Counted from the stretch's first letter, positions 57,101 to 59,696 are shown. The stretch is 64,000 nucleotides of DNA from Phycisphaeraceae bacterium (GCA_020851735.1 JADZCD010000053.1:1-64000); one strand, 5' to 3'. Numbers and translations are program-made. The notes: generated from the sequence alone by a model not told the origin.

Positions 57101-59696
57101 CACCGGTTTTAACAGCGATTACAGCCTGACCATCGACGCCAGCGAAGCCGACGCGGCAGTCTCGACCGGCAGCGGCTCCGCGCACGCCTTAAATGACGGC
57201 CCCTACGTCACCCCGCAGGCCAATCCCTGGCTGACCCAGGACGATTCCCTCAGCAGCCTGTGGGCCCAGCTCTTTGGCCCCCGCACGGAGGGCACCTCGT
57301 CAGGTGCTTTAGGAAATCAGCCGACGAGCGATGCTGGCCAAGCCCTCTTCGCCTCCGCCTCTTCCACCGCCTGGACATCCGCCTGGGTCACCCGCGGCAG
57401 CGCGACGGCAAGCGACGATCATCTGTCCCTCCTCGATGGCGATCAGCACTTGGCCGGCGTCCGCCGCACGTTCGCCATCACCCAGAGCGGGTCGAAGCTG
57501 CGGTTTACCATCGTCACCGCCGCCTTAAGCGCCAACGGCCTCAACCCGCCCGACGCCCTGGAAGTCGCCCTGCTGGATTCGGCCAGCGGCGCAGCCCTCA
57601 TAGGCGGCGTGGGCCTGACCAATACCGACGCTCTCCTGAACATTCAATCCGACGGCCAGGCCTACTTCTCTTCCACGGTCACGCTCAGCGGCGTCACCGC
57701 TTCCGGCCAGCAGGTCAATCTCGCCCAGGCCCTGACGGTCGAGATCGACTTAAGCTCCCTGGCTGTCGGCAGCTCCTTTGACCTTTACGTGGACCTGTTG
57801 GGCTTCGCTCCGCACGACGCCCAGATCGTTGTGGAGAGCCTCCAGATCACCGCCCCCACCAATGATCAGACTCCGCCCACCGTGGTCAGCACGATCGTGC
57901 AGGACTTAACGCTCATCGAGCGTTCGTATGTCGACCGCCTGTCCATCCGCTTCAGCGAGGACATCAACCTCCTGCAGCTGATCGCCGACGGCCGCATCAC
58001 CTCCGCCTTCACCCTGACCAATCTGGGCATGAACGCCGACGTCGACGCCGACCAGCCGATCGTGCTCAGCGTCAGCCAGTTCCAATATAGCGCCCTGACC
58101 CACACGCTGACCTGGTCGCTGGACAGCTTTGCCGGCAGCAAGAGCTCCCTGGCCGACGGCGCCTATGAGCTGACTCTTCAGGCTGCCTACTTAAGCGACT
58201 GGTCCGCCAACGCTCTCGATGGAGACAACGACGGCACGGCCGGCGGCGATTACCACCTGCTCTTCCATCGCTTAAAGGGCGACGTCAACGGCGATCGCGT
58301 CGTGGATGACGCCGATCAGCAGATGGTGCGGACTGCCTTGGGCGAGGCCTCCGGCAGCAGTCAGTTCAACCCCAACGCCGACACCGACCGCAGCGGCGTG
58401 ATCACCAGCGTCGATCTGCGTGCCGTGCAAAGCGCCCTGGGGCGGCGCGTGCTCTTGCCCGGCGAACGATTGGCTCCGCCCGTGGTCAGCCAGGCGGTGG
58501 TGCAAGGCAAGACGCTGATCCAGCGTTCGTACGTGGACCTGATCAGCATACGCTTCAGCCAGGAAGTCAATCTGCCCGCCCTGATCGCCGACGGGCGGAT
58601 CACCGCCGCCATCACGCTGGTCAACCTCGGCGTGCATGCCGATGCCGACGCCGATCAAGTCATCCGCCTGACCGTCAGTCAGTTCCGTTTTGACGCCGCC
58701 ACGCACACGCTGACCTGGTCCTTGGACAGCTTTACCAACACCAAACGCTCCCTGGCCGACGGCTACTACGAACTGCGGATCAGCGCCGCCCTGGTGGAGG
58801 ACACGTTCGGCCAAGCCCTCGATGGCAACGCTGACGGCCTGGGCGGGGATGATTACCGGCTGAACTTCCACCGTTTGCATGGCGACGCCAACGGCGACCG
58901 CCGCGTGGACATCAACGATCTGAACATCGTCCGCTATGCGCTCGGTGAGAACTCGGGCAATGGTCTATTCAATCCCAACGCGGACCTCAATCGCAGCGGG
59001 GTGGTCAGCAGCGCGGACCGCCGCATCGTGGCTCTGGCCCTGGGCCGGGAGATCCTACCCCCCGGAGCGGACGTCACTCCGCCTAAAGTCGCCGCGATCA
59101 CCGTGCAGGACCCGACGCTCACGCAGCGGTCCTACGTGGATCGCCTGTCGATCCAATTCAGCGAAGTGGTCAATCTGGCGGTGCTGATCGCCAACGGCAC
59201 CATTGGCTCAGCCGTGACCATCACCTGCCAGGGGATGAATCCTGGCGTCGACACGCCCGCGCCGCTTAACTTAACCAGCAGCCAGTTCCGCTTTGACGCC
59301 GCCACCCGCACGCTCACCTGGTCTTTGGACAGCTTTGCCGGCGGCAAGGAATCGCTGGCCGACGGACGCTACGAATTGGCGCTCAAAGCCAGTCTGATCA
59401 AGGACGAAGCCGGCAACGCCCTGGACGGGGACGGCAATGGCGTCAGCGGCGGGGACTACCGCGCCTACTTCCACCGTCTTTCCGGCGACGTCAATGGCGA
59501 CGGCGTGGTGGATGCCAAAGACCAGGCCTTGGTCAGGAATGCCTTAGGCGAGTCCAGCGGAAGCAAACAATTTAACTCGAACGCGGACCTGGACCGCAGC
59601 GGCGTGATCAGCAGCATGGATCTGCGCATCGTCAACTTGGCGATGAACAAACGAATCAACTTTTTGCGGAATGTTCCCCTGGTGATCACCGCCTAG
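24186..59696 (+). CDS. Giant LEPR-XLL/dockerin mosaic surface protein (11,836 aa)
   Basis: One uninterrupted frame. Order by residue: LEPRLLLSA (50-58), the LEPR-XLL planctomycete export motif; Big_5; glycine-rich array A (about 172-1062); Big_5; LamG (about 1209-1392); Big_5 units; glycine-rich array B (about 1869-3162); two Big_5; fifteen CARDB (about 3389-5406); a pre-peptidase/IPT pair; a DUF7619-like region; beta-propeller (about 6259-6506); nine putative-Ig repeats (about 6729-7589); RHS/YD fragment (about 7784-8062); dockerin (about 8172-8229); cadherin-like; two Big_2; PA14 (about 8806-8936); YVTN-type propeller (about 9019-9406); CARDB; about 500 unassigned residues; alternating pre-peptidase and CARDB domains (about 10136-10989); three Big_5-dockerin units to the end. 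No enzyme domain was recognised. Role inferred: adhesion or surface scaffold. There is no C-terminal anchor or PEP-CTERM. Confidence 0.93.
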   Translation: MALEGRSHWYARMRQLWRRGDLSPAASGGFSIDPDNGAKDNWAFRGLEQLEPRLLLSAGPQIVGLRPGSDQLHPFDALTVEFDRPIQAGTFTADDLKLTGPAGDITPAAVSALDAKRFEVLFTGLTGLGSYQLEIGPDIRDANGQAMDQDGDNTAGEAGEDAYATWLLSAGAGISASDPTYELQNLLVYGYASLWVGDHQFKSVGLFGGAVIEQSEAMLSVERLWIDESSTLKLAGGAILDVQDGLALAGNSTVIVQSKNNVSMSDGAWAGQGATIQALNVTVAAGSLITADGQGYVGGETGLGRSTGSGPGGGSASYSGGSGGGHGGLGGSGGGIAAGIRYDSPTAPTQLGSGGGDNTDNNPAGQGGNGGGAIRLDVAGTLLLDGTISADGNSGTGNEQGGGSGGSIWVTAGSLEGAGQFTADGGAGQGNGGGGAGGRIAVHYEVDAGFSGYVNSTASGAGGVNAGGAGTVGFFAKAGAKESLFVYTTYAAEQAINYQAVTVDGGGRLNLEAGGQAGDLLVQGASQLNLFGGTALDVLGFLEVVGNSTIWAQGKDTIATVAGQWAGQGVMIHAGLVTVESGSRITADGMGYAGGETGAGRSTGSGPGGGSATYNGASGGGHGAVSGSGGGMGAGIRYDDPVEPTQLGSGGGDNTDNNPAGQGGSGGGAIRLEVDGALTLNGLISADGNDAVGNEQGGGAGGSIWVTAGSIAGSGKLTADGGTGQGNGGGGAGGRIAVHYGSDAGFSGYATSTTLGASGVNSGQAGTVGFFANAGAKESLHVFQTYAAETAVDYQAITVDGGGKLNLEAGGQAGSVSVAGGSELRLFGGTELDVVGGLSVTGNSSLVAQGKNTIERVAGKWAGQGVTIHAGSATVEAGAKISADGQGYAGGETGVSRSTGSGPGGGSATYNGSSGGGHGGLGGSGGGMPTGSRYDDPAGPLQLGSGGGDNTDNSPAGQGGNGGGAIRLVVAGTLTVDGTISADGNDAVGNEQGGGAGGSLWITAGNLGGAGQITADGGMGQGNGGGGAGGRIALEFSDLLGLPLANVTMAGASGANNGTAGSLSKKDLTPEGPYITATTPGDHTNQTNVTSIKLTLSAPVVGEGARDASTYSLINLGANREEGGGDDIAIAVTPTYVDGSTEITLTLAEALSEGLYQLTAFSGETSGLRDLAGRPLDQNRDGFGDGLSTTLEVDFTRPTVGGVEIGTAAKFDGASDSIVVPDSASLDVAEQFTLEAWINPQVIAGSDRAVISKVGGYGGNYGYQLAIGSDSRVAVLFNAAGESWGTNVVNTGVLDLLNKWTHLAATYDHQTLRIFVNGQLAAEKAIGPKTVANSSSTLRISGDDNEHVYFNGLIDEARVWNVARDQAALAADMTRRLAGDEAGLVGYWRLEEGVGHTAADASGHGNVGSWDESGAANHPTWAGATAPMARSSFRIGFVDIGGMNPSSVTTLANYGLWASGGDGTFGDGNEVDLSGLLATVSYDAQTATATLGLSAGLSDDYYQVLVRKAVADLAGNALSANVDYLSSALGSEDHPATVTVDLQDGSDSGYSQTDNLTNAALPTFDVTVNKRGWIAVDFDGDGAADFTQNLTVAGTYAVTCPTALADGSHQVKVQFTPWVGGLVAAELPIQIDTHGPKGVVTVQTVMTPYFQRQVTFSETVLAESFTPAQAMVVGPGGTSLGQVLTVTGSGTDYAVSLSALKSKGNYQLVIGPDVVDLAGNPMDQDGNGVNGQAGDAWADAFVIGADLASGLWVARVQPTGTSAKPFDKVQVVFSGLVDDATLGVEDIGLTAVDGLGGVIHPATIVKLGAQWYEIDFGGLTTAKNYDLVIGPAIAAASGDGLDQDHDGVGGEAGEDAYQARMIATTTAIAEAEAAYEGMNLVVVAATLTIDGSHTLTSLEILGGAVMTHSVSTGAQAYRIDLSISGLLWIDATSKIDVSNRGYVIGHTAGNATDGAAASRAGGAYGGYGSSQDGATNAVYGDYRDPNDLGSGGGAIWGQGGSGGGLVRLAAGMAVVDGSILANGGDGSYYGRTAGSGGGIRLDLGTLDGTGTIAANGGAGYADGGSGGGGRVAIDYDQSNFDPAKIWAIGGNGGPGAGSVGTVYLKDKAGAGELRIDSHGAAVGAWTALGLAGDNVFEVDRLVISGSGVIAAPEHQMAISANKVTLANGAVLTHQPTTAQVAYSLVMTVTGELLIDATSKVDVSNRGYIIGYTAGNASAGAADRRAGGSYGGYGSSQDGATNAAYGDYRDPNEAGSGGGTIWGQGGSGGGLIRITAGSVTVNGSILANGGDGWYYGRTAGSGGGIRLDVGSISGTGKIAANGGAGYSDGGSGGGGRVAIYFDQDNIEASQVWAIGGNGGPGAGAVGTVYLKDRAGAGELRLDSHNQPTGVWTAMGIAGDTVFEADRLVISGVGVLAAPEHQMAIVANKVTLANGAVLTHQPTTAQVAYSLVMTVTGELLVDATSRIDVSNRGYLIGYTTGNVTTGGADRRAGGSYGGYGSSQDGATNAAYGDYRDPDEAGSGGGTIWGQGGYGGGLIRITAGSMTVEGSILANGGDGWYYGRTAGSGGGIRLDVGTISGSGKIAADGGAGYSDGGSGGGGRVAIYYDQSSFGAAQVWAIGGNGGPSAGAVGTVYLKDRAGEGVLRLDSQGQAAGVWTPLGIAADTVFEADRLVISGAGVVAAAEHQMAIVANYLMLANGAVLTHRVTTPQAEYSLVVQVAEEISIDATSRINVNNRGYTFGYTVGNVAGAVGHAGGSYGGYGSSDNGATNAAYGDYRDPNNLGSGGGTSWSNGDGSGGGGVRITADRMTLDGVISANGGDGNYYGRTAGAGGGIRLDLGTLSGTGSITANGGSGYSNGGSGGGGRIAIYYDSLSGFDASLVRAIGGAGGAGAAAVGTVYLKNRQGSGELRIDSYGAAAGVWTPLGVAGDTSFEVDRLVIKGSGVVVAPEHQLPMLANQVTLADGAVLTHRAATTEQTYSLLMTISGELAIDAASKIDVSNRGYLIGWTVGNTTVGAATGKGGGSYGGKGWGSSNEIYGTAEDPNDLGSGGGTTWGAGGSGGGLVRITAGSIALDGAIVANGGDGWYYGRTAGSGGGIRLDVGTLSGSGAIAANGGTGLSDGGSGGGGRVAILYWEANELAESQVSAAGGGNNAGQPGSVYYEKTLHDIAPPTVVSLQPTGAINQSVTSLTIQFNEVIDLSSFTGADVWITMPGGAQLDPSLISVSAGADIGQYVILIPVQAAEGAYAVVIGPAITDVAGNAMTGTYEGGFSIDKTGPRVSGTLPGAEVYQSFDAVEVTFDAAIDPASFTAGDVVLTGPGGQTITVTGITRLASNTFRIHFAGQHTPGSYVVTIGPGIADLVGNEMDQNQDGVNGEAEDVYAATITLKFPELAITDVTAPGSGVVGQTFNVTWTVTNVGNQPATANWYDAVYLSADGVVNSGDVQLTFVLIDSQTPLAPGDHYTITQSITLPMTAAGPWKLLFVADRDNQQDETDDANNVTATDLTLAAPDLTLTLGTLPGWASVGQEVTVSWTVKNQGTLTAYADWQDGVYLSADLVLDGGDTALALETIGPQTPLAANGTYTISRKVVIPNLTPGSWHLLVKADVHSAQVETDETNNLQAADLEVRSADLTVEIVTAPGVAHTGEAIEIAWRVRNIGNGATAAAQWSDRVYLSSDDVLGNDIELATFAFSPLTNLAAGQSYSQVQVVVIPESVAMTEGTYWLFVRADVGSQAPESAEGNNVGRTTDGVQVVFAPVADLAVTGATIASEGVAGQTATASWTVRNLGGASANGSWVDRLYLSTDGSLSGAILLGEYARPSTLAAGAEYTGNQMVTLPAWADGNYRLVVVTDAGGQIYERGVEANNTGASADTLALVHADLTVDVVTAPGTAQSGQEIVVGWVGHNVGTGRTSGQWVDRLYLAQSPDGGPTDQLLGEVTRQGVVEAGQTYSAELIIKLPRGAEGTYYLRVVSDATGLVNEPASEGNNQRSSAEMVVTLAPYADLTVTSVTTPTAILIGDPVDLTVSWTVTNVGTGGGDVDQWVDRVVLSLDAVLGNGDDREISRWTHTGLLPVGSSYGKTEIISLPAELRGRFYLFVQTDATDAVYEHGNAGGNVGQAAGIVDITPGPYADLVVDVVVSQPLGQNGQPINVQWTVSNQGIGVTDTTTWSDRVWIASAPTGTGARELRSFSHAGALAVGDSYTRTVEVDLPGDLAGGNWYVFVTTGGPYEFIYENNNTTRADDPVTVLYVAPPQGDLQVTVVTGPTTASDAQNVEISWTVKNNGPDSISGSWIDRIWLAPNGNMSQAVVLGDFQRVGGLEAGHTYARTELIRLPQTPGVFQIVVQTDVHQWISEANENNNQTAAADGLTISISPRPDLQVISALGPQTVVAGGVIDVEWIVSNLGMARTPTGGSRWTDGVFLSMDHHFGGGDVALGALANGIALEKGESYSSRISVRLPEGVAGNVYIIVATDVTVINNGAVPGGNGVVDEYPNEGNNYFAIPLAVDATPVPPPDLVVTSVSGPVDAFDNTTITVRYRVSNLGAGVTGKSSWVDTIWLSTTKGRPYAPLAGSDIVLGSFGHSGALAVGEYYDAVVTVKLPEHLAGKYFLTVWTDASDGVYEASFDVNLNPDSPNDLEGSNFKATPITVMYTPPADLEVMQVIAPATAVGGQEVTLKWTVANRGSAVTDKDQWADAIYLSTDNKLHDGVGQEWLVFAVPHYGALEVGKSYTQELTFTLPPSAAGSYFIVETNVDPTITMTEEELFLKQIQGIVNRAQEMLGHPLTDVNYDDLTKLTKSQIMYILVGPPQAQSVLVFEASLTENNQRAAASVVTNEPADLVVSDVTLPALTYSGTTVAVSWKVTNVGGAVWSGTTHWTDYVYLSPDPVFIANRATLVGQVVHAGTLGSGESYVANAMLTLPAGIEGKRYVHVFSDIELDRFGKPVVPSELTPGQFPKWPEIFAERVWELGPKTANVATGVTEVVYREPDLRITSITIADGAATVDSGGYISVKWTVTNTGNAATRVDTWYDRVYISMDGSLDVYDELLGTFRHEGVLEPGQTYEVNGTIRLPDDIDGPYYLLAYVDSPFWRDPDARAMPYPSLQGDARLTGSGSGYVQEFRGEGNDLLSVPIVVNLVQSPDLKVTSIDLPAHVEVGQTFHVTYTVRNDGSGITPDRQNKWQDQVYLSRDKYLDIYSDHLVSAGGLTHLGILASGQGYTVSADFKLPHGILGPYYVFVVTDVPDSLHPRGIVYEGANETNNATASLVPMIIDLPPPADLVVQSVSGPTTAGAGQTVVITWTVINNSGQTAKGYWADSVYLSADAVWDWGDRLIGTVDSYVGPDGSVTIPAGSIVPPTELGAGQTYTAQLTAALPVVLPDSYRLIVRTDIYDDINEGSHNANNKTTSADALEVTVDTLSLGSTYTDPRPGLPERLYRVSVPAGETLEVSVLTAADQLYVRYEALPDAIRYAAAYAGYAGGKPTVNIARTNAGYYYIAVRGAAGPVRIATRLVPLSITGLTPDSGGDSRYVTTTITGARFDPAAVVKLVRPQIGEFEPVAYQVVDATKIIAVFDLRDAPRGLYDVKVINPDGQTTTAPYRFLVEKAQEYDLTVGLGGPGHLEPGNIGIYGLSIYNLANVDLPYVWVQFGVPRVLNKAQDLIPGEALTFSGNLMGEASVGGVDWADADPLLNLNGQLVNRGFIYDLRNQGYAGLTFTVDAYPELRRILAENPRFLEDLSDDALEALSFEFYIQASATPLTADEYVEYQRSVAETIRPLIVADDTAPAALKLAAADAEGWADLYLSYLVTAGLLRAQDLPPSISLQGRSISDVAMVSAGLLGGHTGAQIISDSLGDLTSLFAQVRTWLGDHPDAYGAETIPDLAQYDLNLSHATHAEAFVIRVYLREWYEGVKLDDQSSTNPDLGGYLTIGGGSRSGNVRVTGPSGAGTANYIPIDTTLPYLIRYKNPSDATSAVKQIRIVSQLDTNLDKRRFALGDIKLGDLAVDFPNLAAMTAEYDYTADRGYILSVTAGVDVDTGIATWLLRAIDPVTGQLIDDPNVGLLRPGEEGMVSYSLQAMSEAPSGTEVSASARVFLDNGTPMDSTVITNTIDSAAPVSQLTVTALGNGSYALAWLAGDDTVGSGVKDYSVYVAIDGGAYTLLRDKTTDTSLVYTGQADETADFLVLSCDAAGNVEAAPEGVWLPSYQPSINLGSLPTEPTTKPRSLPTTQPPASEPANALFIWALQQVPGLQSSTHPSSFAGIFEPFAAGAFAWSMPTSGAGIGPLGIAFTPDGKSVLISGGAGRNSIYRFTLAGGAAGVPLATLDEPIYDMAFDSSGYLWATTGGGPLVQLDPQTGQIVARYGEGVNLGLAADPNSNKLYVSTSDGVEIFDTATRQFRPFASTRVDGLALGPDGRLWATTWPDGGEVVRFDAYGRVEVMLSLEQPAEGLAFGPTGSAYEGLLFVSHESGGAMTLVDLASRQTIQIATGGTRGDFLHFGRDGRLYLTASGQVDVLQPVTPPHVVAMTPVPDSTQAPVVHTAQLIFDADMLTSSSSAAGSVLNPANFVLTNINTGRAVTIGSLYYDAANRALQLGFESLGSDTYELRVMAAVTSELGMALGQDYVAQFTVFSQPWAEITPQIVNTRSDRAAGTISFDVTVTNPMTYTLTSPLRLIFDGLVGSTASLLDAGGQTENGAPYIDLPIGGTGLLLPGATSGILTVTISNPDWVALDLQPRVLAAIPANQRPVFNSTPSVLGAVQESYVYQALAIDPDGPAVQFALVNGPRGTTLDGRTGRLDWVPTVEDDATTYFELRAYDNSGGYTTQLWTVNVTGVNHAPVLLPIADRTLSEGQLLEIPIGGFDADGDALIYGVDHLPAGATFDAENNTLRWQTDGQSAGRYSSLTVWAFDGVAKVERTFEILVLNVNQAPQLQQPQGMTLREGQTLRIQLAATDADGDAITYSSPNLPVGATLVPETGLLLWTPRFDQHGTNRMDLVVSDGKLSSTRSVVIQVLNVNGQVTFGDVGQWVVFEGQDVMIHLGVDDPDHPTGTSILLPDGTIDSGGLEPALTWSHSVLPQGATFDTQTGTLKWTPTYQQAGVYTINFTVLDDGDGTGTKTTDNTTLTIVVRDANGVPVVEAIANQTVEAGHSLTMTVQASDPDGGAITISADSLPNFVTLVDQGNGKALLTIQPNSVQGGNYTLTIRATDDGNGDPEAILSGSASFVLTVHSPNAQPQFQPLGDKVALIGQELAFEVWVSDLNEDPLAFAAVNLPAGASLIPTTVYGKAMFRWTPTTAGVWTMTLSVHDSGNGDSAQMLTDSVTLSIVVRATNTAPLLLPVGNRQTNEGQTLTFNLNATDADGDPIWYEATGLPVGAKLDPHTGVFTWTPSFDQAGVYNLRLTATDGQQASSDDITLTVAQTNRAPQMTVLPGISGRENLALRFTVVGGDLDNDPFSYFIDSQLPTGATFDPSTGLFAWTPDYEQAGVYIVRFGIVDAHGAKDVTEARIEIVNSNRLPEFDPYSDHVVLIGQLFSMMFPATDLDAGTTLTYAAVGLPEGATLDPATGKISWRPTGAQEGAHSIRLLANDGLGESSVNLILVASYQPITPDVLIEMTPSFPSPVGRSVIIHAAAGGIADIATLVLLVDDQPLTLDPYGRAHFTPTAAGHYRVTARATDVDGVVGIATADLKIRDLTDIAAPEVEILSPSQDGVITAPTIVTGRVLDDNLDRYVLELAPLGSETFTLLAEGTAEVNGATLATIDPSLLANGAYTLRLTATDMAGRTTSVLRVIEINTHAKPGNIQQTATDLTVTLAGFPLNFTRVYRGYDSESAGSLGYGWHLAGFDPRITTNLAPTGLEALGLGKAFELGARLYLNLPDGSRAGFTFSPVAVSLGGKTVYRPAWQADAGVTYQLRSADALLERIGDGFYQLGTGLPYNPTAGRFGPFDYTLTASNATVFAYRTDAGLVRITTAAGAKLLVTDSAVIGPDGSRVEIRRDKLGRVTELVDPQGGRIVYSYDAAGNLEAVNDLRQGSRTWYDYSGFGPRQMLASVIAPAGQTSQSFRYDAQGRLLGMEVIDNVLGSGIEYLNLSQAGHLAAGQTQRWAIRLTDLEATGTGTARTTLGVEIRGLNGFNPAAATIVGQNAGWTAGQAGQSLALFTIAQGGVLIIEVRGADIQAAGDYQLEIYLAADVNRDARVDGLDATLLDAALGSSSGQPAYDPYADANRDSHVDAADHLYLDANYGFAANTAPSALNGSAEGLRGFAVSVDLAPLAADPQGDKVYFALRNVRHGTVRLAGDGRTVVFTPEAGYVGQAGFEFAADDGSLTSAWATVNIDLVAATLQSIQLSPKDPVLTAGAVLNLSVIGVYDNGLTVTLPAQMVTFTSTDPSVAVVTSIGSVWGLTSGVTIITASVDGLTAATPITVGDPGVLAAIEFYPTSYTLATGDTRQLIVRQLQLDGSVVNLSAAAAGSSYFVMNGAIATVSGDGLLTATALGDTLVTIIHGGQSAVVPISVKAASVGPTTVGNEGGIVANANGFTVAVPAGALPEGTLVTLTTLSEAQMPMAMPGGFTFGSAFNLQMSGQRAAIGLAVSAPAPAGSQPGDLLVMFRPGKFLNEFGQLVDGWEIVDRMVVGSDGIARTTSPPNPSPTWEGMLLLAAAPSGVAAFAVAATTAMTVQAAKATYTEIYVDPKNGQPYFSCPGLFWDFWVPLRPAVDITKVARVDPSGTMSVKTLNLALADPSHTVVVDLPAPTPNDRTVKITRTEVEYTPTGPVLKIFGSGFEQGQTSLYEVVFSSQQAALQPTPVIPEEPLTAIRDPEQTGELEEGLVYRYYEGSWSKLPDFAHLTPVNMGTVDKIDLTPRLRDDNFAIQFKGYFEATVDGTYTFSLRSDEGSRLLIGSRVVVDNDGLHDVTLATGSINLKAGRHALTVEYFEKTGAQLLDVQVAGPDTSVPDDIPDHQLYQPGMLAALPQEGLEIYRPEIVEVTDTYIKIKPPTTASMGNGYVKVNKLVTDYKQEPGGGWVEQVVLSTGGTIWDVRPKDPPYYVYVVNQGNAYANNGGESVTVIDPRLIGNADYANGVIARIPVGHNPTDVAVSRDGLLAFVTNTGDGTISVIDTVALREIDMDPLTPGLQRIAAGSTPGVPDAPIWGHPNYIALHPTLPYGIATDRTSGRIFIFSFTGKEATTVDVAGDVPVLGLTGLDFSPDGQFVYVASPGLSSWAGTDDVAAFGYLFVWDTLAGKTIAVIGGLKKPFGVTRAPRIDLPYVGVASRGSESAGYSVININKQTYQLRLASNLRGKEGALPAGWQIGSSKLASVWNKLFDINSAEAIAYDRTGDYAYVLFNNTFEQGDPARNPFYGAGGNIGIVRDPFDKTNAAYIAATAMAPFSWPDEITVDPFNRYLFATYKGLNAVAVYDLTKIRAALDLMDAYFPDGWEDYIDRPLDDYIAFILGSTPQSFFAEYDKIFTGYVNKAPLNLSLINTSTLYEQFDRARKDLGDGKLLVAMIGSGKLPSGIASAPEAPPDLVAVSVKLIDDSPSTTDQLEITYDIWGKEPTKSVVLAVHMSMMGVLDPSLLTTPFYTVELSGDDLTTRQHTIKVPLGKELIAGEDITYVVQLDYGNKITDEASETNNTMVFEIPPLGVTAEFDGDPSPTVFGQYIQGVELQNIIRIKASDDLVDPSTAVKEVFVKIADEDVTLTYHGGGYWSFGYDMGVFEEDTTMTVEYVFQNDTHDQKEFTFDVLLPPDWVNPEKQTGDPTKADIQWNSSGQGYYEIVTQTMAPGLDATVPQSVPLIGGRPMQAALGYFYSFLFDLTGTATQQRIGPALVGNLLGNAFSLRLPMPKSGTVTTAQLADLISTNVTNAFKGIKNLYDPRPENSIRPGFLENKFNEADKTLQDNNGGNESWTNLPPGTVWQRNRPGYERNNFGVTTHDGIIPTSLEDMERANSVKPDVVSELSYEWSDLTINKDLTIADLGGGFTFAATFKKTVPLIAVSTILAQIGPWVGVTVGAALEAEPSITFKLMVSPVGGMLTLTSGSVTGAFQITGKGNISAKVLLGLAGVTGELAISGGAQLEMKVKYDYGSNKLSLDPSSGWTFPFKIGGKVEGQVAFELAKADLWNFQLFSTSDLCGSPFQYEGPKSAVNITGMGSSTDWLPSADLYELNNGYDAAANLGPVNGTLNVAGLTLHDSADSDYFRFRTLDAGGSGHQVLLSWTEDNAVFDAQLQNAWGTTVSQLQAIDAHSGRFDLADLPAGEYYLVVRNGQEPGLSYSLAITAPSTDLAAMIGEIELSTQGIEVGQPITVTATIRNGGAKDAGETEARLVFSRDSLIDDNDGNLLPILKIPALAAGQWWKQSFTVTLPSEVTGRVYIGVLADRRQDIEEINLADNEAVLPLTVALAADALEPNDTGYRAKSLGGLVATIVRDGLNIAAYSDSDWFKFDLPQIGTAEDYILVERYDGTGNVWLSLDDAIGTRVRDNNPDPQTTGDGTGRINLEGLQPGRYFLRVHALAEESFTYTLSIHSATRAGADLSVDYINVEPDLFPGSTQTAQVMLANYGSTAAANFTVQLAMFIDGTIYNLGQPVMVYQLAAGQTVAVAVPFTVPNMPLDRFFNFSATVDYANTVTELNEDNNVNWLPVLLTAEPDAVETLEAVHGEINLGLVQGDFTQADMNLHSFRDQDLFRFRLGAAGTNSDEVRVQTTAGADIRVTLYDTTMNLIGSAATDDSGLAQISLNNVAAGEYLLLVENPQILTHPDYTLAIHAPQPAGTNLVAYDLTTAAALLSGDSLDVTAHLANLGDQPAGTFTFRYVLSTDATINLATAISLGGPITVTSLAAGQVVTDQRTLDFSGIAAGSYVLAVVIDAGQDVAETAESDNIATVGLIRLPAADASEPNNASATAVDLPLTAGQATLTGLTIHAPTDADWFRITLPGTGGDHDKITLQRNTDDAALMLGIFDASNHLLAQATATQGAVSLSLSTLAAGDYYLRIIAASTTGFNSDYSLTIDASEADAAVSTGSGSAHALNDGPYVTPQANPWLTQDDSLSSLWAQLFGPRTEGTSSGALGNQPTSDAGQALFASASSTAWTSAWVTRGSATASDDHLSLLDGDQHLAGVRRTFAITQSGSKLRFTIVTAALSANGLNPPDALEVALLDSASGAALIGGVGLTNTDALLNIQSDGQAYFSSTVTLSGVTASGQQVNLAQALTVEIDLSSLAVGSSFDLYVDLLGFAPHDAQIVVESLQITAPTNDQTPPTVVSTIVQDLTLIERSYVDRLSIRFSEDINLLQLIADGRITSAFTLTNLGMNADVDADQPIVLSVSQFQYSALTHTLTWSLDSFAGSKSSLADGAYELTLQAAYLSDWSANALDGDNDGTAGGDYHLLFHRLKGDVNGDRVVDDADQQMVRTALGEASGSSQFNPNADTDRSGVITSVDLRAVQSALGRRVLLPGERLAPPVVSQAVVQGKTLIQRSYVDLISIRFSQEVNLPALIADGRITAAITLVNLGVHADADADQVIRLTVSQFRFDAATHTLTWSLDSFTNTKRSLADGYYELRISAALVEDTFGQALDGNADGLGGDDYRLNFHRLHGDANGDRRVDINDLNIVRYALGENSGNGLFNPNADLNRSGVVSSADRRIVALALGREILPPGADVTPPKVAAITVQDPTLTQRSYVDRLSIQFSEVVNLAVLIANGTIGSAVTITCQGMNPGVDTPAPLNLTSSQFRFDAATRTLTWSLDSFAGGKESLADGRYELALKASLIKDEAGNALDGDGNGVSGGDYRAYFHRLSGDVNGDGVVDAKDQALVRNALGESSGSKQFNSNADLDRSGVISSMDLRIVNLAMNKRINFLRNVPLVITA
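24720..27380 (+). repeat. Tandem array A: three 888-nt (296-aa) glycine-rich units
   Basis: Equivalent codons of the GYxGGETG motif lie at 25068, 25956 and 26844, exactly 888 nt apart each time. Each unit has the blocks RSTGSGPGGGSA, QLGSGGGDNTDN, AGQGGxGGGAIRL, GNEQGGGxGGS and GNGGGGAGGRIA. The lack of any length change across three copies implies recent duplication or strong structural constraint. A beta-helix with glycine-rich loops is likely. Confidence 0.9.
29790..33650 (+). repeat. Tandem array B: five 795-nt (265-aa) glycine-rich units
   Basis: The Asn codon of the NRGY motif occurs at 30000, 30795, 31590, 32385 and 33180, exactly 795 nt apart in all five copies. Shared blocks are GGYGSSQDGATNA, YGDYRDPN, ILANGGDGxYYGRTAGSGGGIRLD and GGSGGGGRVAI. 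The fifth copy has a diverged segment in place of the GYGSSQDG block. Neighbouring copies differ mostly at synonymous positions. Confidence 0.92.
34350..40400 (+). repeat. Fifteen consecutive CARDB domains
   Basis: Fifteen units begin with a (A/P)DL-V--V-- strand, followed by a G-----V-W-V-N-G turn and a W-D-VYLS strand. Starts fall near 34350, 34712, 35070, 35453, 35813, 36181, 36564, 36937, 37300, 37713, 38131, 38679, 39130, 39587 and 39998. Unlike arrays A and B their spacing varies (about 360-550 nt), and the copies are diverged, so this array is older. Confidence 0.88.
44370..46950 (+). repeat. Nine putative-Ig (He_PIG/cadherin-like) repeats
   Basis: Nine units each contain a proline-rich entry (for example HAPVLLPIADRTLSEGQ), a D-DGD calcium-type strand, and LP-GATFD followed by TG-L-W-P. 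Entry points are RPVFN, HAPVL, QAPQL, GQVTF, GVPVV, AQPQF, TAPLL, RAPQM and RLPEF. Such domains form Ig-like rods, often calcium-bound. Confidence 0.82.
57870..59690 (+). repeat. C-terminal array: three 603-nt Big_5-dockerin units
   Basis: The Arg codon of the RSYVD motif lies at 57921, 58524 and 59127, and the FHR codons preceding the dockerin at 58263, 58866 and 59469, both exactly 603 nt (201 aa) apart. Each unit is a Big_5-like domain plus a type I dockerin-like pair of calcium loops, for example DVNGDGVVDAKD and NADLDRSGVISSMD. The protein ends 19 residues after the last loop pair. Confidence 0.92.
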